Positions 12,310 through 23,140 of a DNA stretch of 64,000 nucleotides are shown piece after piece (positions within the stretch are counted from its first letter, which is position 1; every line of letters begins with the position of its first letter). Below the pieces are notes generated by a model that was given only the letters and a program-made list of their open reading frames with translations, was not told the DNA's origin and did no database searches. The translations under genes were made by a program, and so were the position numbers. The stretch comes from Zymoseptoria tritici IPO323 (taxonomy: Eukaryota; Ascomycota; Dothideomycetes; Mycosphaerellales; Mycosphaerellaceae), in the NCBI RefSeq assembly GCF_000219625.1, contig NC_018213.1, forward strand, positions 1,234,055 to 1,298,054, written 5' to 3'.

Positions 12310-14595
12310 ATGACGAGACACGATGCTCAACATGCAGAGCGACCAACAGAGCCTTCGCATGGCACGTTGACCCAGGGCACATTCTCTGGAACATTGAATC
12401 GAGATGGAACGGCCTCCCTTCACCCTGATCACGCAACCTCCAGCAACGAGCGAAGAGCGTCAAGCATCAACCCGAAATCCAATCCATCAGAGCCAGCAGT
12501 AATCGACGACGATGAGGATGCTACTGGCATCGATGATTTCGACGACGAAAAGATGGAGAACTATGACGACCTGAAAGTGGATCCGGATACACTCATCAGC
12601 ACGAGAAGGAGCATGGACGAGAGCTACCGTAGAGGCACACTCTCTGACGCCGAGACGAGCATTTGCAGCGATTCTGAGTCGGTTGTCAATGGTATTGCCG
12701 GAAAGGAGAACAGCATTCCCATCAGACTGGAGAGCACGGACAAACAAGGGCACTACTTGTTGACCGCCGACGATCCAGAGATCAAGGAGATACTTCGCAA
12801 AGGCATCGAACGTGAGGAGGCTGAGGCTGGTCGATCCAAGGTCCCTCGCACAAGGGTTCGAGATCTGGTCTTCACCAGGCAATTTACGACATTCGATCGC
12901 CGTCATGCGGCCGCTGCGGAGAGTCCATTCTTCGGCTTCTTCACTTTGTTCTGGATCTGTATGGTCCTGGTGTTCTGCCAAGTCGCGATGAAGAACTGGA
13001 GGGACTACGGCAGCATCCTCGGCCGCAACCAAGTAATGAAGCTCATGTTCAGCCGAGATGTGTTGGTCCTGGGTCTGACAGATGGTGTCATGTACGCTGC
13101 GACGTTCGAAGGATATTTCTTCCAGAAGTTGGTACGACGCGGGTACATCAGCTGGGCTAAGAGCGGATGGATCATACAGAACATATGGCAGACTTTCTAC
13201 CTCGCTGCGGTCATCGGCTGGGCATACCACCGTCAGTGGCCATGGACACACATGATCTTCGTCACATTGCACGGACTGGTCTTCGTGATGAAGCAGCACA
13301 GCTATGCTTTCTACAATGGTTATCTCTCTGGCGTCTACAGGAGAAGAGCGCTGTTAGAGCGCAAACTGAAGCAGCTTGAAGCCATCGAGCCAGTGAGGAC
13401 AGGCGCATCCCGAGGTGCAGCAAAGACTTCGGCTGTCAGCCACGAGGTGACGAACACGGCACGTTCTACGGTCGAACGCCGACCATCCATGGGACCTCGC
13501 ACTTCGACCAACTTCCAAACGGAGAGGTCAGACGTTGCAGATGTCGCCGAAGCTATTAGCTCCGGCCGGCCAATCAACGCAGACCAGATGTCAACGTTTT
13601 CGAGCATCATCCGGCTCGAGATGGATGAACTGAATAAAGAGCTTAGAGGCAAGTCCGAGGATGGGAAGAATGCATACCCGAAAAACCTGGACGTCTCCGG
13701 CTTCACTCAATTCGCAGAATACGTCTGTTTGCCCACGCTTGTGTATGAGCTGGAATATCCGCGCCAGGATAAAATCAATTGGTGGTACGTTCTGGAGAAG
13801 ACCACGGCCACGTTTGGTGTCCTATGCGTGATGCAAGTCATCAGTCAAGGCTACATCTACCCGCCTGTTGCAAAGACGTACAGGATGAAAGAGGCCGGCA
13901 TGACCCTCGAGCAACGCTGGCAGGAGTTTCCATTCATTGTCAGCGACATGCTGTTCCCGCTACTGATCGAGCAACTCCTTACCTGGTATCTGATCTGGGA
14001 GTGCATTCTCAACGTACTGGCGGAGCTGACGTGCTTCGCTGATCGTGGGTTCTATGGCGACTGGTGGAATTCGACAACATTGTAAGAAGATCAGAGGGCA
14101 GAAGGCCTGCAGCCGTCCGAGACTGTCTCTCGGCCCTGCCAGCAGGGCTCACTCTGTCCTTATCCCCTGAGCCCGAACCACTGCTAACCCTTCTGCCCTT
14201 CTGTTTTAGTGACCAGTACGCTAGAGACTGGAATCGGCCAGTGCACAACTTCCTGCTCCGACATGTCTATCACTCTTCGATCTCGACTTTCCACCTGAGC
14301 AGGACAGCGGCGACCTTTGTCACATTTCTGCTCTCTGCGCTTGTGCATGAGATGTGCATGGCTTTGATCTTTAGTAAAGTCAGAGGGTGAGTGAATCCTA
14401 GGAAGGCGTTGCAAACCTGGCTAACATGACTTCTTCTGCAGATATCTATTCTGGTCACAGTTGCTACAATTACCGATGGTCGCGTTGACGAGATCGAAGT
14501 TCATGCGGAAGCGCATAATGCTGGGCAACATCATTTTCTGGGTCGGCCTGTTCATCGGTCCGAGCGTGTTGACGAGCCTGTATCTAGTTGTCTGA
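12310..14595 (+). CDS. ARE2: Sterol O-acyltransferase (ARE1/ARE2, MBOAT family)
   Basis: Three exons, 12310..14081, 14210..14386 and 14442..14595 (introns of 128 and 55 bp), encode 700 residues. It esterifies ergosterol and other sterols with fatty acyl-CoA in the ER membrane to make steryl esters for lipid droplets. The first 190 residues are acidic and polar, then multiple membrane helices begin (ESPFFGFFTLFWICMVLVF). The family signature FYGDWWN is at residues 581-587, DWNRPVHNFLLRHVY follows the first splice, and the catalytic histidine sits in ALVHEM at about residue 637. The last exon ends GLFIGPSVLTSLYLVV. Splice phases were fixed by continuity of these motifs. Length is normal for filamentous fungi. 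All key residues are present, so it is likely functional. Confidence 0.93.
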
Positions 14596-14841
14596 AATGT
14601 ACAACCGATCACGATTGTGTCAAGTCTTGTTGAGGAAGATGTGAGAAGAGTCTCAAGACAAGAAGTCTCCGGTTCTGAAGCAGATCGAAATTGTCACCAA
14701 TCCGATCGACGACGACCGAGAAATTGCACGCTCTGAAACCTGACGTGAAGAAAGATCATAGATTGACATTATTTCTAGCATTACCCTCGCCGATACGCTA
14801 CGTGTCCAATAACACACTACAAGGCATTCCCTCGCAAATCT

Positions 14842-16687
14842 CTAGGCTTCGGGATACGCACACTGCGTGCCATTCTGCGTGCAGAACGGCTGGAACGACG
14901 TGTCCGCCCTGATGCCTCTCGCGACCAAGCGCTCCCTCATCTCCGCGAATCTGGGAGAAGCCTCGACCTGCGAGCGGTTCTGACCCGAGGCGTCCTTCGC
15001 ACCACTCCAAAGAACTTCACCGGCCGCGGCAGCACGCGGCCAGACCTAGTAGCACAAGTTAGCCATCGTGTCCCACAGACCTCGCTACGATCGTGGTGTG
15101 ACTTACCATGGAATCAAGGTTGGCGGAATCTGTCTGCTCGGACCAGATGTGCACCTCTCCTCCCAGCACCAAATGCGTCGAATTCTCCGGCACGCCAGTG
15201 AGTGGATCGTACGCGTACATCGCACGCCAGTTGTGGAGGGGCGCACAGTAGTCCGAGAACGGGAAGAACCCAGCCGCGTTGGAAGGATAGAAGTCCAAGA
15301 ACTGGCCGCGACCACAGTCCAGGTACCAGTAGTTGTAGTTACCAGCCAGCGCGCGGTATCCCTTGGCCACGGTCTGAGCGACCGCCGCATCGCTCTGCCA
15401 AGTCTGAACGATGGTGTCCTTGGGTAGCGTCAAGTTCCACTCCAGCAACATCTCCTCCCACACGAGCGGCACCAAGCCGTAAGACTCGACCTGCTTCATG
15501 TTGCGGTCCATGTACTTCTGCATCAGCGGCTGCAGGACTGCGGATTCGTTGCTTCCGACTGTGTCGTCGAGGTTGTACGAGTTCTTGTTGACTTCATCGC
15601 CGCCAAGATGGAAGTAGCTGCTGTACGGCTTTACACGGGGAAGCAGATCGTCGAAGAGCTTTTGGAGGAAGTCGTACACGCCAGTGGAGTTGAGCTTGAG
15701 TGTTCCGCAGGGAGGCTGGGCGCAGTAGGTTGTCCATTTGGGCTGGACGTTGAACGCTGCGATCAATTCCGGATGGGAAAGGGCGATCGAAGCGGTGTGG
15801 CCAGGGTTATCAATCTCGATGGCGACTTCGACACCGTGAAGGGCGCCGTATTGCTGGACATTTTGCACGTCTTGAGGTGTGTAGCGCTGGAAGTTCACGT
15901 AGACTCCTTTGTCAGCCACTTCTGGCAAGGAAGGGATCTCGAGTGGCCAGGACTGTGAATCGGTAATGTGCCAGTGCAGGCGGTTCATCTTGTTGAAGGA
16001 GAGTGCGTCGATCATGCGGTACAGGTCTTCGAGCGTCTTGTATGAGCGGGAGGTGTCGACGTTCAGGCCTCTCCACTTGAACTTGGGCGAGTCAGTGATC
16101 GTGACTGGAGCCAGTTGTGTGTAGACTTGGCCGTTGGTGGAGTGCTTGTAGAACAGTTGGGAGAAAGTTGTCAGTCCGTATAGCAGGCCGATGGAAGTCT
16201 TCGCAGTGACGGTCACTTTGCCGCTCGCTTCCATGGAGAGACTGTACGATTCGTCGACATCGCTCTCGGGCTTGCCGACATTGGAGGGATCCGCCTCGGT
16301 CTGCACAAGGGACACCGTGGTGATGTAAGTTGAGTCTGAGCCCAAGGTTGGCTCGAAGTTCGACAAGCGAGGTCGGAATCGCCACGGGACGAAGTTCTTT
16401 GCGAAAAGATTGTCTTTCGTTCGCTCGATGGCGTTGGCAACGATCTGAGAAGAGGACGTTCCGTTGTAGTCTCCACTAGGCTGTTTCCCGCGTGTAAGTA
16501 CGTGCTCCTCCTGCAGGATCAAATGGCCGCTCACATTGTTTCCCTGCCCATTGAACGAGAAGTCGATCTGACCTTGCTGTATCCAAAGCACTTCTTCGCC
16601 ATGGGTGTAGTTCGATGGCAGAGGCCATACCGCACACACGCTTGCGGTGAAGAGAGCGACCGAGGCCAATTGGCGTAACAAAAACAT
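14842..16687 (-). CDS. Secreted beta-N-acetylhexosaminidase (GH20)
   Basis: Exons 15107..16687 and 14842..15045 (61-bp intron GTAAGT...CTACTAG) give 594 residues. A signal peptide (MFLLRQLASVALFTASVCA) is followed by the GH20 N-terminal domain and the (beta/alpha)8 barrel. The catalytic Asp-Glu pair is at D364-E365 in FHLGGDEVNKN; in GH20 the Asp orients the substrate acetamido group and the Glu is the acid. WHITDSQSWPLEIPS and GEVHIWSEQTDSANLDSM precede the splice; the second exon continues VWPRAAAAGEVLWSGAKD, a conserved barrel-end block, confirming the intron. The enzyme releases GlcNAc from chitin oligomers outside the cell. Many N-glycosylation sequons are visible. It ends convergently 246 bp from the sterol acyltransferase. 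Confidence 0.93.
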
Positions 16688-17903
16688 TATGCAAGTCGTA
16701 GTCGTGCGGAGAGATGGAACAGAGTGAAACGACAGACGGCTGGGCCGACGACTTAAGGACTTGCAGTGCCGTTCGGAATGCTATGATATAATCGTTCTTC
16801 GGTTACTATTTTGACGAGGAGCATTAAAGATGCCAGGGAGGTCCTTGAAATTGGGCAAAGGGCGGTTTAGGGATCCTCGCAGTGGCTTTGACCGTTGGCC
16901 GTCTTCGACGGGATAGATCGAAGCTAGTCGCTCGTGGTGAGACGCAAGCATCGCCGCATAAGTCAAGCCTGCATGACGACGACAACGAAGATGGCGCGGG
17001 CGGCCCAGGTACCCAAGGAATGTCGAGGGCAGTCGTGCAAATGTTTGACTGCCTCAGCGGTGCAAGGAGAGCAAACAACTCATTCTTGGAGGGAGGAACC
17101 AGAGAGTGCTGTGGAAGAGAGACACTCGGCACGTAGCTTGCGCCACAAAAAGTGCCTCCATTCTCGGCAAATCATTGGCATTGGAGAGGGGTATCCTCGA
17201 AATTTCCTCGACGATCGACATACGCATGCACTCGAGATTCCGCATTGCGTAGGCAACGACGACCGCGTGCGTGTACGTGAACATGCTGACTGCATGTGGT
17301 TGACGACTCGTTTTCGTCGCATGTCAACTGCGGTGACGTCGGAAGAAAGCTGCCAGGATCGAAGCCAGGGTAGAACTAGCTGGGTGGTTGTAGAGCTCCA
17401 CGTCCTCTGCTGCGGTGCGACCATCGGACGCGAATGCACTACGTTCGATCGAGAATGTTGGAGTCGAGAGCAGATCAATTCGCTGCTTGAAGTCTTGCTG
17501 TTCGGAAACCTGGGACTCGGGAAACCCACGTCTTTGTTCCTGTCGGCTTATCGCAGCCGAAGGATATCGCCATGGAACTCGAAGTGCCGGGAGCTGTTAG
17601 TTGATCCATAGTTCTGCAGGCGGTGCCTGACTCTCATCGTTGAGTGAAGGACTCAGCGCGGGCTCTAGCGGATGTTCACGAGGACGCAATGGCGCTGGTA
17701 GCGAGCGCGCCTTTACAAGCTGACATGCATGGTTCTCGCGCGGGCGTCAGTGGAAGTGCACGCTGGCGTCATTCAAGATGTCGGTAGCGATGGTCGGACA
17801 AGACCGAGCTTCGTTGAACTATGCTGTGTCTGCTTTCTGTGTCTGATTTCTGTGTCTGGTCTGATTACGGCTGATTGAGAGTATCTCAAAACACGATGCC
17901 TGC
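16688..17903. other. Intergenic, no certain gene
   Basis: 1.2 kb between two minus-strand glycoside hydrolase genes. A 60-codon stop-free stretch on the minus strand around 17330-17510 (contains DLLSTPTFSIERSAF and EDVELYNHPASSTLAS) reads like coding sequence but lacks a clear start or splice partner. It may be a remnant or an exon of an unmodelled small gene. Confidence 0.3.
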
Positions 17904-19120
17904 TTACAGCAACGCCATACTCGCGTTTTGGCCGCTTGGCACATCGTACGGCCCATAGCCCGGCCTTGGAAACCGGGGCGTACCATCTGTATTCCATGTA
18001 AACTTTTGCGCCCTCACAGTCCTTGCAGCCCAGCCATTGACGGGGTTCTCCATCCCGTGATAGACGATCCAATTCTCACTTTCGTCTGGACTGGTCGTGA
18101 AAGAGGCGTGCCCAACGCCATAAGCTTTGTTCTGAGGGTTTTGATGAAACACGCAGCCGTCATTGTTCTTCCGCCAGTCCTGAACATTCATTGGATCGTC
18201 GCCCACTAGCTCCAGTAGACCAAGGCAATAGTTGCGATTGTCGCTGCGTGCCGCGCTGTAGACGATGAACTCCTGCCCGGTCTCCTTGTTTGTAAGCTGC
18301 TGAGGGCCTTCATTGCTGGAAAGGCGAATATTGTCCATTCGTCCGTATGGAGTCTTCTCCCAAGGGTTGCTGGGCACAGAGATTGTCTGGCGCTCGGTAA
18401 CATTGCTCGCTACTGTGAACGGGTCACTCATCTTCGTAATGCATAGATTTGCTGGCCAACTGATGTACGCCGACTGCCAGCAGGAGTAGACATGATACAA
18501 TCCGGTCGAATGCTGGAAGTAGGTTCCATCGATTGCGAATTGGTCAAAAGTGTTCAGCTGCGATTTCATCGTATAATTGCTTGTCCATGGATCGTCGGTG
18601 GACCCTTCGAGCACGTACATCCTGTGGTTGACAGCTGGGCAATTCCAATCGCAGAGCATCTCAATCTCTGGCGGTGGGTTGTCCATGTTAGGATCGGCCG
18701 TGAAAATGATCCACCTTTGCACCGGAGATGTCAGCTTTGATGCTTTTGAAGTCTCTGTATCGAGAACGAACCATTTGTTGTCGATGTTGTGAAGCTCTGG
18801 CGCCCACAAGTCCGTGGAGTAGTTCATACCGGGCTGCTCTGTGGTCAGATACTACAGCGAGTCCGGATAGTGCCATGACATACCGGAGGTACAAACGCCG
18901 CCTTCTCTTCCGCATTTGTCCAGTCGGTCAAGCTCGGGCTTCGCCATATGGTCAGGTTCTCGGTGTTAGTGAACATCATGTAGTAGAGACCATCGTGCCG
19001 AATCATCCAAGGATCGGCTGCGGTCCCAGGCACAATCGGGTTGGTGTATGTGTTCGAGCTGTTGGTCTGAGCCAGACTCAAACTCGCGAGGCCGAGCAGA
19101 AGGGAAACAAATCGTGCCAT
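17904..19120 (-). CDS. Secreted glycoside hydrolase family 43 enzyme
   Basis: Exons 18884..19120 and 17904..18836 (47-bp intron GTATGT...CAGAG) encode 389 residues. A signal peptide (MARFVSLLLGLASLSLAQ) precedes a five-bladed beta-propeller. The three GH43 carboxylates are visible: base D36 in TAADPWM, pKa-modulating D182 in FAIDGTYF and acid E255 in LSSNEGPQQL. GH43 enzymes act on arabinan or xylan side chains (arabinofuranosidase, arabinanase or beta-xylosidase); the exact specificity cannot be read. The acceptor was set at CAGAG rather than CACAG because only that keeps the frame into QPGMNYSTDLWAPEL. It lies downstream of the GH20 gene on the same strand, but 1.2 kb apart, so co-regulation is only a possibility. 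Confidence 0.92.
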
Positions 19121-19759
19121 TGTTTACCGTATGCTTGTGATGCTGAAGGAAAATTGACTGTTACACGAAAGGACGTTTTGTGCCATCAACAGAACATTGT
19201 CCAGGCGGAGCGAGATTCTCCGGCATGGCTACTGACACAGATCTTGCATCGTCAAAAAGCAAGAAAAGTCGCGCATGGCGCTCATCCCACCATTCGGTGG
19301 CAGAATAAGAAACGGAATACAGCCCGATTCGGTGCGGAGTATGCAGCAAGTGGAGCATCGCGATGTGGAGGCGTCTTAGCTTTGAAACCGTACAGCGCAT
19401 CTCCAGCTGCGCGGTGTGGGAAACTGAATGAAGGCGAGTGACTTGGGATCCTTCAAATCAATCAGTAAAAGTAGAACATGTAACAGGTGAGATGAAGGTG
19501 AGGACGTCGGTTTATTAGAGGTGAGACGTCGAGATCAGACCTCAGCCATCCATGGAGCCATGGATGTTGAGTTTGAGCCCATCCTGCTTAGTCAGTATCT
19601 TGAGCCTGAGGCACGACTCGCTGGAAATGTCGTCCGTCACAAGCTGGGAGTTCTGAGCCTCACCAACAGTTTACACATTCCGGAAGCCAAGGCGTGAGCA
19701 ATGCGCCGTCATTGAAACCGAGAAAGTCGTTCTGCAGTCAGAGAGGCTTACATGCAGAC
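19121..19759. promoter_or_regulatory. Shared divergent upstream region with 9-bp inverted repeat
   Basis: A 639-bp spacer between GH43 (minus) and the RED-like gene (plus). At 19547..19566 lies a perfect 9-bp inverted repeat, CATCCATGG and its complement separated by two bases, which could be a dimeric regulator site. The region from about 19694 to the ATG is in frame with the RED-like gene but starts at GTG and is probably leader. Confidence 0.35.
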
Positions 19760-21388
19760 ATGAACAACGACTTCTTCCGCAAGCTGGTGCAGGACACGCC
19801 GGCTCGCCAAAACGATGCATCTCCAACGGAGAGGCCAAAGGCAGGTCCAGTCTCTGCACTCGGCGCAAAGAAGAGCAGTCTGTTCGGTGGAATGACACCA
19901 CGGCCAGGCAAGGCCCCAAGCAGCGACGAGTTCGCGAAGCAGATGCGCGAGCGCCACGCATCTCTACAGCCGACGAAAACGAAGAAATTCAGAACGTCGG
20001 CTCCAAAAGGCAGCAAGATTGCAGATGGCTACGTCGATCGCGCAAAAGCTAGGCAGGAGGCTCAGGACGAAGAAGACGACAAGGCGGAGAGGATAAAAGC
20101 GCTGGAGGAGCAGGTCAGGCTGGGTCAGCTTCCGTACGAGACGTTCGAGGCGTTGCGCGACAAGATTGTGGGAGGTGATGTCTCCTCTACTCATTTGGTA
20201 AAAGGTCTGGACTTTAAGCTACTTGAGCGCGTGCGAAGAGGAGAGAATGTGCTGGACACCGATGCTAGCAAAGAGGAGGCGGAGGAGGAGGAAGCGACGG
20301 TAGATGTAGATGAGGAGCTTGAGAAGTTGCAGGCACAGAAGATCGAGACCGCGAAGCGTGAGAAGACCGAGAAGAAAGGAATCATGGCTCCACCTCCAGT
20401 CGTGGGTGTTAAGCGCAGTAGGGACGAGATCATGGCAGAGCTGAAAGCGCAGCGTAAAGCAGCGGCGGAAGCGAAAGCTGCTGCTGCACCGACGTTTGAC
20501 GATGGGCGTTGGAAGAAGATTGGCCAGCCGGAGAAGCCAAAGATTGAACTCGACCACAAAGGTCGGGAGGTCATTACTACTGTGGATAAAGACGGTAAGG
20601 TGAAGAAGAAAGTACGCAAGGTTGCGGTGGAGAGCAATGCAGCCGTGCAATCGATGGGGAGTATGCCGCATGCAAGTAAGGCTGTTCTCGGCGCGGACTT
20701 TGCTCTGCCTCAACTCAAGCCGGAAGAGCCCGCGGAAGATGACGACGAAGACATCTTCGCAGGCGCTGGAACAGAATACAATCCTCTGGGAGACATGGAC
20801 GATGATGATGGCGACAGTGATGAAGATGCAGACGATGATTCAACCGTTGTTGCGAAATTAACACCAAAGCCGGCACCGCGCAAAGAGGAAAGCGAATTTT
20901 CAACTTCCGCTCAAGTAGCATCCGAGACAATAGCCAAACCTCGAAATTACTTTGGCGACAAGCCCACCGAGACAGACGAAGCGAAAGATCGATTCAAAGG
21001 CATCGAGAACGTGCTCAAGAAGGCGTCACAGCTGGGAGCTTCCGCTGCCGCCACGGACGAAGACGATGATCGTGACGAAAGCAAAGAAGAGCGTGAAGCA
21101 CGCCTTGCGAAGAGGGCGAAGATGCTCGCGCAGGAAGACCGCGATCTGGAAGACATGGATATGGGCTTCGGCAGCAGTCGATTTGAGGACGAGCAAGAAG
21201 GAGGCGAGGAGAAGAAAATGCGCTTGTCTGAATGGAAGGGCGGAGCTGCTGGAGAGGAAGATGGATGGGAGGAGGATGAGAAAGGTGGAGGCAAGAAGAA
21301 GCGTAAGCCGAAGAAGAGGAAGGGCGACGTCGACAATGCTGCGGACATCTTCCGAGTTATTGAAGGGCGGAGGGCAGCTCAGAAATGA
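19760..21388 (+). CDS. RED-like spliceosomal protein (IK/RED N-terminal domain)
   Basis: A single exon of 542 residues starting MNNDFFRKLV, the usual start of fungal members. An in-frame GTG 66 bp upstream is not favoured. The RED core is clear: DGYVDRAKARQEAQ near residues 90-104, then GGDVSSTHLVKGLDFKLLER at about 138-157. RED associates with Smu1 in the activated spliceosome (B complex) and helps alternative splicing; it is nuclear. The rest is Lys/Glu-rich coiled or disordered, ending in a basic KKKRKPKKRKGD nuclear localisation signal and a short conserved tail DNAADIFRVIEGRRAAQK. The assignment rests on the THLVKGLDF block, which is diagnostic. It is divergent from the GH43 gene. Confidence 0.85.
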   Translation: MNNDFFRKLVQDTPARQNDASPTERPKAGPVSALGAKKSSLFGGMTPRPGKAPSSDEFAKQMRERHASLQPTKTKKFRTSAPKGSKIADGYVDRAKARQEAQDEEDDKAERIKALEEQVRLGQLPYETFEALRDKIVGGDVSSTHLVKGLDFKLLERVRRGENVLDTDASKEEAEEEEATVDVDEELEKLQAQKIETAKREKTEKKGIMAPPPVVGVKRSRDEIMAELKAQRKAAAEAKAAAAPTFDDGRWKKIGQPEKPKIELDHKGREVITTVDKDGKVKKKVRKVAVESNAAVQSMGSMPHASKAVLGADFALPQLKPEEPAEDDDEDIFAGAGTEYNPLGDMDDDDGDSDEDADDDSTVVAKLTPKPAPRKEESEFSTSAQVASETIAKPRNYFGDKPTETDEAKDRFKGIENVLKKASQLGASAAATDEDDDRDESKEEREARLAKRAKMLAQEDRDLEDMDMGFGSSRFEDEQEGGEEKKMRLSEWKGGAAGEEDGWEEDEKGGGKKKRKPKKRKGDVDNAADIFRVIEGRRAAQK

Positions 21389-21983
21389 AACGCTAACCGA
21401 AGATGAGGCAAATGAACGCTCTTGGTCAAGTTCCGCTTCATGCTATCTATTTTCCGCTAGCGAAGCTGACACTATTCCATTAGCATTACAATTGCACGCT
21501 ACGCCAACTCTTTCACGTGCAAGCCCAACAGTCTTGGCATTATTCATGTGTCACTTTCCTGTGTCGCTGCATATCCCAATGTCGCACGACGATTCTTTAG
21601 CTTCCGGAGACGAATCTCGGTGCACGTGTGTTTCAGCCCGTCCTTGGCTGTGCGCGCTCAACATGAAATTCTCATCCAGTGAATTCTCTGCAAGCGCCCA
21701 GCATCGGCGGCTATCACGCAAGGCTTTTGAAATACCTCGAACGCCGTGCAACACCATGCGCCTGATTACTGCGCCGTGTGCGCGCTGAAAGCTATAGTAA
21801 ACAAGCCACCTCGATGCTGCGTGGGTCAAGTACACATTTCTTTCGTCTGTTCTAAATCATCTCCATCAATTTTGACCGCGAGCCGAATTGCTCCCAGCGT
21901 ATGAAGCCAGCGCACTCCCATCAATCGACACCGACGGCGGAAATACAACGGCACCCACAATCTTCTGACCGAACCCATACACA
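21389..21983. other. Intergenic, no gene seen
   Basis: 595 bp between the RED-like gene and the small membrane protein gene, both on plus. It holds the terminator of the first and the promoter of the second; nothing else was recognised. Confidence 0.5.
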
Positions 21984-22463
21984 ATGATCACACCTCGCAC
22001 CGACACCTCACCCTCCACACCAACCTCCACGCAAGCCTGCCACCACCTCTCCGCCTCCTCTCTAATAATCTCCCGCACCGCCCTCATCGTCCCTCTCACC
22101 CTCCTAATATTCACCACCCTCGCCTCCCTCCTCGCGCTCACCGCCCTCCTCTACCGCGAACACGCCCGGCAAAAGGCCCACAAAGCCGCTACCCAATGGG
22201 GTCGAAAATCACGCGTCGACGCACGGATCTCCATCATGCGCAAACGGGTCGACGAGGAGTTCACCGCCAAATACTCGGGGTGCTTGGTGAATGTGTATGA
22301 GAATCCGGAGATGGGGAGTGATAGTCCGGTGGAGTTGATGATGCCGGAGAGGGTGTGGGAGGTGGAGGGTGGGGATTGTCGGACGAGGGAGGTGGAGAGA
22401 AAGGGGAGAGTGAGGAGTTTGTTTTTTGATCATGGGGTTGGGTTGTGGATGCAGAAGCTGTGA
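21984..22463 (+). CDS. Small single-pass membrane protein, unknown
   Basis: A frame of 159 residues. A Thr/Ser/Pro-rich first 25 residues is followed by one long hydrophobic helix (about 27-56, ALIVPLTLLIFTTLASLLAL), then a basic juxtamembrane stretch (REHARQKAHKAATQWGRKSR). The soluble C-terminal part contains the segment CLVNVYENPEMGSDSPVEL and a final DHGVGLWMQKL. The positive-inside rule puts the C-terminus in the cytosol. I do not recognise a family. Support is the clean topology and coding-like composition; there is no motif evidence. No neighbour hints at a pathway. Confidence 0.5.
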   Translation: MITPRTDTSPSTPTSTQACHHLSASSLIISRTALIVPLTLLIFTTLASLLALTALLYREHARQKAHKAATQWGRKSRVDARISIMRKRVDEEFTAKYSGCLVNVYENPEMGSDSPVELMMPERVWEVEGGDCRTREVERKGRVRSLFFDHGVGLWMQKL

Positions 22464-23140
22464 GGGATGGGTTGAGAGGACCGGATTGGGTGGAGACTTT
22501 GGTGGGATTGCACTCGATTGGAGTGAGTATGGTGCGGTGCTTCGCGATCGTCAGTGGATGCGAACATCAGCATGTTACCCATTGCCGGATGGTGCTCCAG
22601 CCCGAGCTAGGTCATTGCCATTCGTCTACCACCGTGGGGACCAACAGGTGAAGAGACGAATCTTCGTGTCTATGTACGAATGAGCGTATTCGTATTGTAC
22701 TGTACAATAATGCTAGTAGCAGCAATGGACACAAATCCGTACAAGTCACCACAACAGAGAAGTTGGATCGCAATGCCGTACAAAATTCGCTTCGAACAAT
22801 TCCCGACCGTGCCAACCCATCAATTCGCTCCCTCGCGGTCTTCCCGGCTCTTTGAACAACAATGAAACGACAAAACAGACACTCCCGCCCCAACAGTGGC
22901 CCGTAAAATAGCCTGGTATATTCGCTGAGGACAGAAACCACCAAATGATAAAACAGATGAAAGTGCTTCGCAAAATTTACAAGTAGTCAACAAAACCGAG
23001 AATGTGAATGCAGATGTGGTGTGTGTGGGTGGCTCGCCCAGGGATCGATGAAGAGGTCGGTATGTGAACCAGAGGAGTTGGATCTTGCCTGGAACGGTCA
23101 GAGGGCACGAATCGGATCGTGTCATGGCGACTCAAGACGA
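22464..23140. other. Intergenic between convergent genes
   Basis: 677 bp between the small membrane protein gene (plus) and the Zn2Cys6 regulator (minus), so mainly 3' flanks. No conserved frame, tRNA or repeat was seen. Confidence 0.5.

Noticed and set aside
12310..14595. Sterol acyltransferase as diacylglycerol acyltransferase 1
   Set aside because: Both are MBOAT, but the length, FYGDWWN context and C-terminal blocks fit the ARE group better.
16934..17611. 225-codon plus-strand frame
   Set aside because: No family features, and the opposite strand has equally plausible open stretches.
18834..18850. CACAG acceptor in the GH43 intron
   Set aside because: It breaks the frame; the CAGAG site two bases on keeps it.
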